64,000 nucleotides of DNA, taken from Marivirga lumbricoides. GTDB lineage: Bacteria > Bacteroidota > Bacteroidia > Cytophagales > Cyclobacteriaceae. The stretch is from assembly GCF_014636295.1 (NCBI RefSeq), contig NZ_BMEC01000015.1, positions 62,001-126,000 of the forward strand, in the 5' to 3' direction. Positions within the stretch are counted from its first letter, which is position 1. Every line of letters begins with the position of its first letter. The notes beneath the pieces were generated by a model. It did no database searches and was not told where the DNA came from. It saw only the letters and a list, made by a program, of their open reading frames with translations. The position numbers and the translations under genes were made by a program. Below, one piece after another: positions 52,998 through 60,984 of this stretch.

Positions 52998-54686
52998 TCA
53001 AACTTTTGGCAATTTTATGGAGAAAGTAGTGCCTTCGCCAGGTTCCGATTGAAGAAATATTTCTCCTCCTATGCGCTCTATCATTTCTTTAACTATGTAC
53101 AAGCCTAATCCTGAGCCCTTGGAAGTATCGGATGCTCTGTAAAACATGTCAAAAATTTTATCCTGAGCCTGCAAAGGAATTCCTTGTCCGTTATCAATTA
53201 TTTGTATTATAACGGCATTAGTATCATTAATAGCTTTAAGCGCAATAAACTTACCAGGTTGTGAGTGCCTATGGTATTTAATAGCGTTATCTATCAGGTT
53301 ATTCAACACTATACTAATTCTTCCCTTATCTGTATTTATTGATAACTCTTTATCTACCAAAATACGGAAATCGATTGCAACAGCCTGCTCTCTAAATTGC
53401 GCATTGTCAAATGCATCAGAGGTTATTGCAAATAAATTAACCGGCTCTTTAATGATTTCTGTCCTGGAATTTCTCGCAAAGTTTATGATCTCATCAATAA
53501 ACGAATAGAGCTTTTTAACCCTATTCTTCATCATACTCATCAATTGTTTCAATTCCTGGCTATCTTCAGTTGTATCACTGATATTAATAAGGCCCTGAAT
53601 TGAATTTAAAGGTGCTCGCAAATCATGCGAAACGCTATATACGAAGCGATCCAGTTCTGCATTTGTCTTCTCCAGTAAGCTATTCTTCTCTTGTATCTCT
53701 TCTTCTTTAATCTTTTTCTCAGTAATGTCCACCAAAGAACCCACCATTCTTACAGGCATCTTATTTTCCGACCACTTTGCCTGTCCTGAGCCATGAAACC
53801 ATTTATAACTACCGTCTTTACACTTAAATTTATATTCTACTGAAAATGGTTCTTTATCCCGGAAATGCTTTTTAAAATCATTCACTAGTTTAGGGTAATC
53901 TTCTTTCTGAGCTAGCAGATTTTTAAAAGTTACTCTATTAGCCTCGATTTCCTCAGGTTTATAACCAAGAAGTTCATACAGTTTTGGAGACCACCATTGC
54001 TGATCTTTATTAATATTTTCCCAATCCCAAATGCCAGCATTTGTTCCTTCCACAGCCATACGAAAACGTTCTTCACTCTCCTTAAGCTGCTGATCTTTTT
54101 TTATTAACTTCTCCTCAGATTTATATTGGAGTTTTACCTGGAAGTAAATGATCACTGTAAGCCCTACAAATGTGAAGAGATAATTGATAAAATATATTTT
54201 ATCTTCTTTTGATTCACTAGCGGCATCTACTGAAATGACTTTAAAATTAGTAAGCTCACTTACAGAAAAACAAATAAATGCTAAGATGGCATAGGACAAC
54301 CATATCCCTATCCTTCTATAGCCAAATAAGGAAATAGATGCTACCAAAACAGTAAACAAATAAAGCTGAGAACCATAATATTTACCCTCATTGCTCATAA
54401 AAATAAATATGAGAAAGAGTGAAATTAACAGAAGAGTATGCTTGGCCAGCTCAAATTTTTGGAACCTGTTAAGCATATACCCTAAAGTTCCTCCGGATAT
54501 TCCTATCATAAAATAGGGAGTGAGATTTAGATCCCAAACCAGAACATTAAGCACTCCATTTACCAGACAAATAAAAGCTAAAATGATACAACAAACCCCC
54601 ACCAAAAGAGATTTTCTGTAATCACTTTCAGAAGGAATATGAATGTTTTTTCCTAAAACAATATCTTTAATGGACAACCTCAACAT
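52998..54686 (-). CDS. PAS-domain sensor histidine kinase with six-helix membrane module
   Basis: The N-terminal 190 residues contain about six membrane helices (for example SLLVGVCCIILAFICLVNGVL, LTPYFMIGISGGTLGYML, LLLISLFLIFIFMS, YLFTVLVASISLFG, YLFTFVGLTVIIYFQV). A PAS domain follows (about 205-325, with GIWDWENINKDQQWWSPKLYELLG, PFSVEYKFKCKDGSYKWFHG). The HisKA helix is YSVSHDLRAPLNSIQG (histidine near 353). The ATPase domain has NNLIDNAIKYH, IDNGQGIP and GSGLGLYIVKEM. No response regulator is adjacent, so it is an orphan kinase. The membrane module does not match a named MASE domain that I can confirm. Confidence 0.9.
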   Translation of the reverse strand: MLRLSIKDIVLGKNIHIPSESDYRKSLLVGVCCIILAFICLVNGVLNVLVWDLNLTPYFMIGISGGTLGYMLNRFQKFELAKHTLLLISLFLIFIFMSNEGKYYGSQLYLFTVLVASISLFGYRRIGIWLSYAILAFICFSVSELTNFKVISVDAASESKEDKIYFINYLFTFVGLTVIIYFQVKLQYKSEEKLIKKDQQLKESEERFRMAVEGTNAGIWDWENINKDQQWWSPKLYELLGYKPEEIEANRVTFKNLLAQKEDYPKLVNDFKKHFRDKEPFSVEYKFKCKDGSYKWFHGSGQAKWSENKMPVRMVGSLVDITEKKIKEEEIQEKNSLLEKTNAELDRFVYSVSHDLRAPLNSIQGLINISDTTEDSQELKQLMSMMKNRVKKLYSFIDEIINFARNSRTEIIKEPVNLFAITSDAFDNAQFREQAVAIDFRILVDKELSINTDKGRISIVLNNLIDNAIKYHRHSQPGKFIALKAINDTNAVIIQIIDNGQGIPLQAQDKIFDMFYRASDTSKGSGLGLYIVKEMIERIGGEIFLQSEPGEGTTFSIKLPKV

Positions 54687-54859
54687 CTTACAAAGTAAAT
54701 ATACTTATATATTGATATTAAAGGATTTTTTTTAAAGTATAATTACTTTTATCGATGTGCGTTTCTTGTAACTTTTAAAACTAAAGATGAACTCATTTAA
54801 TCTGAAACGAGAATAAGTAAGTTCAAACACCTAAATATTTGATGTAATATTTCTAGTAA

Positions 54860-55480
54860 TTATGCATTATTTTTTTTCTCTAAAATAAAAACACTCATAG
54901 ATCGTTCATTTCCAACTATCACATTCTTAGGGGTTTCAAACCACCCAATGGGGTAATCACATAATAAGCGATTCAAAAGACTTTCATTTAAGACAAATCT
55001 ATGACCATATTCTGATGAAAGATTTTGCGCAGATATAGCGAACTCATTATCGGCAAAATGAGCATCCGTCATTGTACGAATAAAAAGTTTAGCTCCTGGC
55101 TTAAGCACCCTTAAACATTCCTTAAACATTTGAAGAAAATGTTCTTCATCATTTGCAAAATGCAAAACAGCAGAGTTTATAATTACATCAAAACTATGGT
55201 CTGGAAATCGTAAATTACTCATATCCATTACCTGAAAACGAGCTCCCACATCAGAAAGCTTCAGTTGTCTACCTAGTATTCGTAAAAATTTAATTGCATC
55301 AGTATTCTTATCAATACCAAAAACATCATATCCTTGTCGCATACAGTATACCAGATTTCTTCCTTCACCACACCCTACATCTAAAATTCTGTCTTTATCT
55401 CCTAAGTATCCCTTTAAAATGAAGTCAAGCCAATAAAGATCTATATTTCCGAGTACCTGGTTAATTGTTCTCCAATGCAT
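54860..55480 (-). CDS. Class I SAM-dependent methyltransferase
   Basis: This soluble methyltransferase has 206 residues. The SAM loop is ILDVGCGEGRNLVYC. The acidic residue after strand 2 is in VFGIDKNTDAI. The motif QVMDMSNLRFPDHSFDVIINSAVLHF lies before the post-core region LRVLKPGAKLFIRTM. This is the methyltransf_11/25 pattern, and the substrate is unknown. Its start overlaps the end of the patatin-like gene by 20 bases, so the two are translationally coupled, hinting at shared lipid metabolism, though this is inference. Confidence 0.88.
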   Translation of the reverse strand: MHWRTINQVLGNIDLYWLDFILKGYLGDKDRILDVGCGEGRNLVYCMRQGYDVFGIDKNTDAIKFLRILGRQLKLSDVGARFQVMDMSNLRFPDHSFDVIINSAVLHFANDEEHFLQMFKECLRVLKPGAKLFIRTMTDAHFADNEFAISAQNLSSEYGHRFVLNESLLNRLLCDYPIGWFETPKNVIVGNERSMSVFILEKKNNA

Positions 55481-56387
55481 TCCTGTAAACTCTTAGTGAT
55501 TCTGTAAAAGCCTCTTTACCTGCTTTTACCAAAGCTTTGCTCTTGTAAAATTCAAATGTACCGCATGATTCACGGGAAACTCTCACAACAATATCAGGCT
55601 TTAACAGTTCCATTTGAAGTGCGGTAATTCTTTCCTGCATTAGATCAATAGAGCGATTGAGCAAATCAAAATAACCAAACTTCTTAATAGACTGGTGATT
55701 TTCGGCAGGAGGAGATGAATCTTTAGGTGAAGAAGGCCATATGATTTTCATTCTGAGTTTAAACTCCTCCAAAAACTGATTATGCTTTTGTACCTCCTGC
55801 TCTTCTGCTACTGTGGCAGGAGCTTTTGCCACAAAAGGAATATTAGAATTAACATCCACTACCACCAAAATATCACCGGGTGTTCTCTTCACTCTGTTAA
55901 TAGGTATAGGGTTCAAAACACCACCATCTACAATTTCCTCACCTTCAACGTACACTGGTTTCATTACTGTGGGAATGGCACATGAGGCACGTAAAGCATC
56001 CATAAGGTTTCCTTTGTTGAAAATAACTTCCTGCTGGCTTCTAATATTTGAAGCAATCGCTGAGAAGGGGATCTGCATATCTTCAATATCAATATCCCCT
56101 AAAATTTTACTCATTTCCTTAAATACACGCTCTCCTCTCACAAAGCCCTGGAGACTGAAAGTGAAATCCAATAATTTAAAAACATCAATTTTATCGAAAT
56201 TGGTCACCCAATCCTTATAAGGACCTAGCTTACCAGCTGCGTAAATACCACCCACAACAGCGCCCATACTGGAGCCTGCAACAGAAGTGATCTCAAAGTT
56301 ATTATCAAGTAGTGCCTCAATCACTCCTATATGAGCCACTCCTCTGGCGCCCCCACTCCCTAAAACTAAAGCTACTTTTTGTTTCAT
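55461..56387 (-). CDS. Patatin-like phospholipase (RssA type)
   Basis: This serine lipid hydrolase is of the patatin fold. The oxyanion glycine run is VLGSGGARGVAHIGVIEAL, the nucleophile elbow is GSSMGAVVGGIYAAG (GxSxG) and the catalytic aspartate is in EEIVDGGVLNPIP (DGG). The family's basic and proline residues (CAIPTVMKPV) are present. The C-terminal 80 residues are extra and helical. It has 308 residues and no signal peptide, so it acts on the cytosolic side. It is coupled to a methyltransferase gene downstream by a 20-base overlap. Confidence 0.92.
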   Translation of the reverse strand: MKQKVALVLGSGGARGVAHIGVIEALLDNNFEITSVAGSSMGAVVGGIYAAGKLGPYKDWVTNFDKIDVFKLLDFTFSLQGFVRGERVFKEMSKILGDIDIEDMQIPFSAIASNIRSQQEVIFNKGNLMDALRASCAIPTVMKPVYVEGEEIVDGGVLNPIPINRVKRTPGDILVVVDVNSNIPFVAKAPATVAEEQEVQKHNQFLEEFKLRMKIIWPSSPKDSSPPAENHQSIKKFGYFDLLNRSIDLMQERITALQMELLKPDIVVRVSRESCGTFEFYKSKALVKAGKEAFTESLRVYRNALENN

Positions 56388-56544
56388 TATTCGGTTGAAT
56401 CCATTTGCAATCTCAAATTAATATTTTTTAGACGAGATATTAAATAATTAATGATAAAACCCAAGCAGGTTATAATTTATGAGGGTTATGAAGGTCTCAA
56501 GGAACCTTCTGTTCTTTTTAATTATTGGGCAAAAGCAAGGTTTT

Positions 56545-56834
56545 AACCTGAGTTCGATTAATAAAAATGGCGTCCCCGCTAGGGGGGGCAGGCTATGCCG
56601 CAAAATTAAGATTTACTTTTCCAAAAAGTCTTAATTTTGCTACCTGTGCTGACCAATCGGCATATTTCCAGTTATAATACAATAAGATTACGGATACCGC
56701 ACTGGGGAGGTACAGTTTAATTTTCATTTTTAGGAAACTGTAATCTCAATTGATCGTGACCGAAATAACTTGTGCCGCCAAAGTGGGTACGTTCTGATGA
56801 GTTTTTAAAGCAAATTCAAAATCGAACTCAGGTT
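56545..56834. mobile_element. MITE-like element or IS remnant (290 bp) with 15-bp inverted ends
   Basis: The 593-bp gap between the patatin gene and trkA holds this element. Its ends are AACCTGAGTTCGATT (56545-56559) and the perfect complement (56820-56834). Inside is a second perfect 12-bp inverted repeat (GCAAAATTAAGA at 56600-56611 with its complement at 56629-56640). A patch around 56571-56600 is G+C-rich and unlike the surroundings. It contains no transposase, only a 44-codon frame on the minus strand (56593-56727) of unknown meaning. The possible target duplication is TTT, too short to be sure. The rest of the gap (56388-56544, 56835-56980) holds nothing I can assign except a 35-codon frame from 56862. 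Confidence 0.6.
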
Positions 56835-56980
56835 TTTAACTATTTTTAAAGCAGGTACTAGATGAAAAAAACATATTACGAAAACTGCAATCAGCTGATT
56901 TTGAGATACGAAATCAAGCAATCGTGGAAAAAACCTATGAATGCAAAGAAGTTAACACTACTCCGTTAGGTATAAATAAA

Positions 56981-57673
56981 CTACTTATTCACCTCAATAA
57001 ATTTATTCACATCCTGTGATTTGCCAAGGATGATCATAATATCCGTTTCTTTCAGAAAAGTATCTGCTCTCGGCACTCCAATAATGTGTTCTACCTTTTG
57101 AATTTCGTTGCCTTTCTTTTCTTCGAAAAAGCGTTTAACCGTTATCAAATTTAGGTTATACTTTTCACGCAGACCGATTTCACTGATTGTTTGATCTACC
57201 ACGCGTGAAGGAGTGTTAATTTCTACAATCTCATAATCATCGGGCAGAGGAAGGAAGGAGCGCATATTGGGGTGCAATAACATTTCAGCAACAGTTTTAC
57301 CTACCGTCTCTTCAGGAGAAAGAATTTCATCAATACCCATTTTTTCAAGGATCATTCGCTGTTGTGAATTGGCTGCCCTTGCAATTACTCTCTTTACTTC
57401 CAATTCCAACAAAAGCACAGTGGTTAAAAGTAAGCCTTCAAAATTTTCACCAATTGCTACAACCACAGCATCCATATCCTGGATATTCTGTGCTTTAAGT
57501 GCTTTCACATCTGTAGAATCCAGTGCTACCGCATAAGCCACATCATCCTTTAAAGACTCTACTTTATCCAGGTCTATATCAATAGCGAGCACTTCAGCAC
57601 CTCTGTCGGCAAGTGTTCTGGCAATAGATTCTCCAAATTGGCCCAATCCTATTACTGCAAATCTGTTGGTCAT
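56981..57673 (-). CDS. trkA: TrkA/KtrA-type potassium channel regulator
   Basis: This cytosolic RCK protein gates a Trk/Ktr potassium transporter in response to NAD(H) or ATP/ADP. The N-terminal Rossmann domain has VIGLGQFGESIARTL with the second-strand aspartate in LAIDIDLDKVE, then VALDSTDVKAL and DAVVVAIGENFEGLLLTTVLL. The TrkA_C domain covers about 140-220. It has 230 residues, a single RCK unit. No trkH/ktrB gene adjoins, so the membrane partner is elsewhere. Its ATG overlaps the udk stop (ATGA), tying it to uridine kinase. Confidence 0.9.
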   Translation of the reverse strand: MTNRFAVIGLGQFGESIARTLADRGAEVLAIDIDLDKVESLKDDVAYAVALDSTDVKALKAQNIQDMDAVVVAIGENFEGLLLTTVLLLELEVKRVIARAANSQQRMILEKMGIDEILSPEETVGKTVAEMLLHPNMRSFLPLPDDYEIVEINTPSRVVDQTISEIGLREKYNLNLITVKRFFEEKKGNEIQKVEHIIGVPRADTFLKETDIMIILGKSQDVNKFIEVNK

Positions 57674-58287
57674 AAGCTTTTACTTTTCAAATATGAAACG
57701 AGTACTTCCAATCCTTTGTCAAACTTACTATTATTTGGAATAATTATATCAGCATCGTACTTAAATGGTTCTATGTATTTTTCATAGGTGGGGGCTACAT
57801 GTTTCTCATATCTATAAAGCACGTCATCCAGATCGTATCCTCTTTCTGTATTGTCCCTGATAATCCTTCTCTTTAATTTCACATAATCTTTGGCATCAAT
57901 AAAAACCTTTAAATCAAGTAATTTAGCTAATTCTGGAAAATAAAAGACAAATAGTCCTTCCACTACGATTATTTTGGAGGGATTAAAGTGCAATATCTGA
58001 GGGATAATATCTGGATTGTTAAAAGTATACTCCTTTCGGGTAACAGGGTTACCATCCTTAAGTGCTTTAATATCCCTGGCATACTCGTCAAACTCAATGG
58101 ATTGAGGCGTATCAAAATTTTCTATACCGTTGGCATCTTTAGGCTGTAAATGCCTGTCACGATAGTAGTTATCCTGAGAGACAAGACAAATTTCATCACT
58201 TTTGAAGTGACTGAGCAAGCTTTTCAGAAACATAGTTTTTCCGGACGCACTTCCTCCTGTAATACCAACAATGAAAGGATTGTTCAT
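57670..58287 (-). CDS. udk: Uridine kinase
   Basis: The product phosphorylates uridine and cytidine in pyrimidine salvage. The P-loop is GITGGSASGKTMFLKSL. NYYRDRHLQ, NFDTPQSIEFDEYA and IVVEGLFVFYFPEL follow, and KRRIIRDNTERGYDLDDVL is the lid region. It has 205 residues, the usual length for the bacterial form. A promoter with both boxes lies 42-74 bases upstream, and the gene is coupled to trkA by a 4-base overlap. Confidence 0.93.
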   Translation of the reverse strand: MNNPFIVGITGGSASGKTMFLKSLLSHFKSDEICLVSQDNYYRDRHLQPKDANGIENFDTPQSIEFDEYARDIKALKDGNPVTRKEYTFNNPDIIPQILHFNPSKIIVVEGLFVFYFPELAKLLDLKVFIDAKDYVKLKRRIIRDNTERGYDLDDVLYRYEKHVAPTYEKYIEPFKYDADIIIPNNSKFDKGLEVLVSYLKSKSL

Positions 58288-58328
58288 TTAATAATTGATT
58301 TTTACGAGCTTTAGGTATTTACAAGCAA

Positions 58329-58361
58329 CAAAGTTATGATTCTTAGCTTTGCAGACTTCAA
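58329..58361 (-). promoter_or_regulatory. Promoter of udk-trkA
   Basis: On the minus strand TTG (58361-58359) and TAACTTTG (58336-58329) are spaced by 22 bases, within the 17-23 range of the phylum promoter. The expected start of transcription lies about 35 bases before the udk ATG. Confidence 0.6.
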
Positions 58362-58378
58362 CAGTACAAAACTACGGC

Positions 58379-58969
58379 TTAATCTGCTTTTAGAAAATTA
58401 GTTTGTAAAAATTCCACAAAACTTCGAACAGCTCTTCCTCTATGGGAGATTGCATTTTTTTCCGCTAAAGGCATTTCAGCAAATGATTTCTCATAACCTT
58501 CCGGAATAAATACAGGATCGTAGCCAAAACCTCCATTTCCTGCTAGTTTCTTAGCAATAGCCCCCTTTACAACCCCTTCGAAAAAATAAGTTTCATTCTG
58601 AATTATTGCACAAATAACAGTTCTGAATTGGGCGGATCTATTTTCTGAATCACCAAGATTCTCCAATAAAAACCTGATATTATCATCATTTGATCTTTGA
58701 GCCCCCGCATAACGAGCAGAGTAAACACCAGGAGCGCCATTCAGCGCTTCTACTTCAAGGCCTGTGTCATCAGCAAAGCAATTGATTTTATACTTGTTTG
58801 CTATGTAGGCTGCTTTCTGTTCTGCATTGCCTTGCAAAGTTTGTTGATCCTCGGCCAGCTCTTCAGTACAGCCAATATCCTTCAGACTCAGGAGTTTTAC
58901 TTCTCCCTCCAGCATAGCTTCAATCTCCTTTATTTTGTTGAGATTATTGGTAGCAAAACAGAGTTCCAA
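58379..58969 (-). CDS. rdgB: Non-canonical purine NTP pyrophosphatase (RdgB/HAM1)
   Basis: RdgB hydrolyses dITP, XTP and related damaged nucleotides to monophosphates, keeping them out of DNA. The signature segments are CFATNNLNKIKEIEAML, CFADDTGLEVEALNGAPGVYSARYAG (in part DDTGLEVEALNG), NGGFGYDPVFIPEG and ISHRGRA. It has 196 residues. The start is TTG, since the protein begins exactly at the conserved MxLCFATNN. It is four bases after the last FKBP gene, so it belongs to the same transcript as that cluster. Confidence 0.94.
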   Translation of the reverse strand: MELCFATNNLNKIKEIEAMLEGEVKLLSLKDIGCTEELAEDQQTLQGNAEQKAAYIANKYKINCFADDTGLEVEALNGAPGVYSARYAGAQRSNDDNIRFLLENLGDSENRSAQFRTVICAIIQNETYFFEGVVKGAIAKKLAGNGGFGYDPVFIPEGYEKSFAEMPLAEKNAISHRGRAVRSFVEFLQTNFLKAD

Positions 58970-58973
58970 AACT

Positions 58974-59498
58974 TTAATAATTGTTAAGCCTTATACGAAA
59001 TTCCAAATTGGCATTTGGAGGAATAATATAGGTGCTATCAGATGCTAATCTACCCTCTTCACCATAAGCAAGTTGAGAAGGTATAAAAACCCTATAGTCT
59101 GCATTTCTGTTCATTCTCACCAAGGCAAACTTCCACCCTAGAATTATATTTCCATTTACCTCCACCTGAAAAGGTCTCGCAGCATTAGGATTATTAGCAT
59201 CAAATATTTCTGTTTCTCCAAGAACTCTTCCTTCATAATCAACTATTACTGAACTACAGTAATTAGGAGGCACACCTGTTCCTCTTTCTATAATTGAAAA
59301 TCTTATTCCAGAGGCATCTGTTTCGTATGGTATATTATTTTCTTCCAGATATTTTTCTATCCCCTCAATATCTTCTCGTAATTGCTCTTGGTCTAAATCA
59401 GAAATATTAGGACCTGCATTGCAATCTCTTTCTTTTACACATGAAGAGAGGCCAAATAATAAGGCAGGAATAATTAAACAAATAATAATTTTGTTCAT
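58974..59498 (-). CDS. FKBP-type peptidyl-prolyl isomerase lipoprotein, diverged
   Basis: This is the third of three neighbouring FKBP lipoproteins. The signal ends in a lipobox (FGLSSC). A helical stretch (QLREDIEGIEKYLEENNI) precedes the FKBP domain (about 60-173). The domain is more altered than that of its neighbours: the FD pair is kept (EIFDANN), the tryptophan of the pocket is in IILGWKFALV, and the AYG loop is LAYGEEGRLASDSTYIIPPNANLEF (in part), with a longer insert. Catalytic activity is therefore less certain. It is spaced 13 bases from the previous paralogue. Confidence 0.88.
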   Translation of the reverse strand: MNKIIICLIIPALLFGLSSCVKERDCNAGPNISDLDQEQLREDIEGIEKYLEENNIPYETDASGIRFSIIERGTGVPPNYCSSVIVDYEGRVLGETEIFDANNPNAARPFQVEVNGNIILGWKFALVRMNRNADYRVFIPSQLAYGEEGRLASDSTYIIPPNANLEFRIRLNNY

Positions 59499-59511
59499 TT
59501 AGAAACTTAAT

Positions 59512-60039
59512 TTAAAATTTAATATCTACTAATTCAACCTCGAATATTAAAACAGCATTAGGAGGGATTGATTGACGACCCTCAGGGCCATAAGCATAAC
59601 CTGAAGGTATTAATAAAGTAGCCGAACCTCCTTCTTTCAAAAGCGAAATGCCGATATTCCATCCTGTAATTACACCTCTTCCTAAAGTAAATTGAAAAGG
59701 CTGATAGTCCCTTTTTTCATCATAAATACCCGCCTCTCTGGCAACAGAGTCCACAGAAGTGTCAAAAACGCGACCATCTAAAAACTTACCTACATAGTTT
59801 ACACTTACTATTTGACCGAAATCAGGCAGCTCTCCTGAACCCTGCTCTTTAATATGGTAAAATAAACCTGAAGGGTGCTTTTGCGCTTCAAGATTATTTT
59901 CTGTCAGATATTCTTCAATAATAGCAATATCTGTGGCCAATTGCTCTTCAGCACATTCTTGTGGATTGTCCTCACAATCTTTATCGCAGGCACTCAAAAG
60001 AATACCTGCGAAGAATAAACATATAAAATAACGCAGCAT
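59512..60039 (-). CDS. FKBP-type peptidyl-prolyl isomerase lipoprotein
   Basis: Second of the three FKBP lipoproteins, 175 residues. The lipobox is LLSAC at about residue 18, then a cluster of acidic and cysteine residues (CDKDCEDNPQEC). The helix QLATDIAIIEEYLTENNLEA leads into a complete FKBP domain: VNYVGKFLDGRVFDTS, FTLGRGVITGWNIGIS, AYGPEGRQSIPPNAVLIFEVELV. Active-site Y, FD and W positions are all kept. It resembles GldI, a gliding-associated lipoprotein PPIase, but many Bacteroidota lipoproteins share this form. It sits 8 bases after the first paralogue. Confidence 0.92.
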   Translation of the reverse strand: MLRYFICLFFAGILLSACDKDCEDNPQECAEEQLATDIAIIEEYLTENNLEAQKHPSGLFYHIKEQGSGELPDFGQIVSVNYVGKFLDGRVFDTSVDSVAREAGIYDEKRDYQPFQFTLGRGVITGWNIGISLLKEGGSATLLIPSGYAYGPEGRQSIPPNAVLIFEVELVDIKF

Positions 60040-60047
60040 TTTAGCGC

Positions 60048-60980
60048 TTATTCTACAACATCTACTAATTCTACTTCAAAAAGAAGAATTGAATTAGGTG
60101 GTATACCTGCACCTGCACCTCTTGCTCCGTAAGCAAGACCAGAGGGAATTATAAATGTAGCTTTAGCACCTTCAGTTAATAATTGAAGGCCTTCATCCCA
60201 ACCTGGAATAACTCTTCCTTGTCCTACAGGGAATTCCAAAGGAGCGTAAGCTGGTCTTTGTTCGCTGAATATATCATTTTCTTTAGCTATTGCTTCATTA
60301 GAAGTATCGAAAATTGAGCCATCCAACAACATACCGATGTAATCTACTTTAACAGTATCTCCCGCCTCTGGCTTTTCACCAGTGCCTTCTTCAGTAATTA
60401 CATAATATAAACCAGACTCTGTACGCTGAGCCTCCAGGTTATTATCTTCTATATATGCTTTGATGATTTCTTCATCTTTAGTTTTTTGTGCTTCAGCATC
60501 TTTCTGCATTTTCTCCATCATTTCTTCTCTTCTTTTCTGCTGCCAATCCATAAAACCAGCTGAATCTAATTTTTCTTTAGCTTTAGCAAAAACAGTTATT
60601 TTTTCATCTGCTTTCATACTTTCCTGCAAAGGCTGTCTGAAACCTTTTGTAAATATTTCAGTGGCAGTCAAAGAAGTTTTAATACTATCCTTAACTTTCA
60701 TATCCCCCAAAACAGAAAAGAGAGGACCTCGCTGTGTTAAAACTGCTGAATCGATCTGCAATGGCATATCTCCCACTTCTTCGCTATCAATTAATACGGA
60801 ATCCTTGGAATCTGTCATTTTAAGAGAGTAAATGGCAAAGTCACCTTCTTCAAATGCCTCTCCATTATCAGAGCTTAATAGCACATATTCTACGCCATCA
60901 GCGGTAGTTTTCTTTTCATTGGAGTTGCAGGCAAACAATAATGCCATACAGATAGCCAGGCTAAAATTCAAAAATTTCAT
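60048..60980 (-). CDS. Two-domain FKBP-type peptidyl-prolyl isomerase lipoprotein
   Basis: First of the three, 310 residues. The lipobox is LLFAC. A first domain (about 30-130) looks like a degenerate FKBP unit (EEGDFAIYSLKMTDSKDSVLIDS, then DMPLQIDSAVLTQRG) without the active-site residues. A charged helix (QKRREEMMEKMQKDAEAQK) and a full FKBP domain follow, with VDYIGMLLDGSIFDTS, VGQGRVIPGWDEGLQLL and AYGARGAGAGIPPNSILLFEVELV (in part). The start is the ATG giving MKFLNFSLAIC; two further upstream codons overlap the nrnA stop. It acts as a periplasmic folding factor on the membrane surface. Confidence 0.9.
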   Translation of the reverse strand: MKFLNFSLAICMALLFACNSNEKKTTADGVEYVLLSSDNGEAFEEGDFAIYSLKMTDSKDSVLIDSEEVGDMPLQIDSAVLTQRGPLFSVLGDMKVKDSIKTSLTATEIFTKGFRQPLQESMKADEKITVFAKAKEKLDSAGFMDWQQKRREEMMEKMQKDAEAQKTKDEEIIKAYIEDNNLEAQRTESGLYYVITEEGTGEKPEAGDTVKVDYIGMLLDGSIFDTSNEAIAKENDIFSEQRPAYAPLEFPVGQGRVIPGWDEGLQLLTEGAKATFIIPSGLAYGARGAGAGIPPNSILLFEVELVDVVE

Positions 60981-60984
60981 ATTA

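Noticed and set aside
56862-56969. 35-codon frame on the plus strand downstream of the inverted-repeat element
   Set aside because: Protein-like but with no promoter, no terminator and no recognised family; recorded only as part of the non-coding gap.
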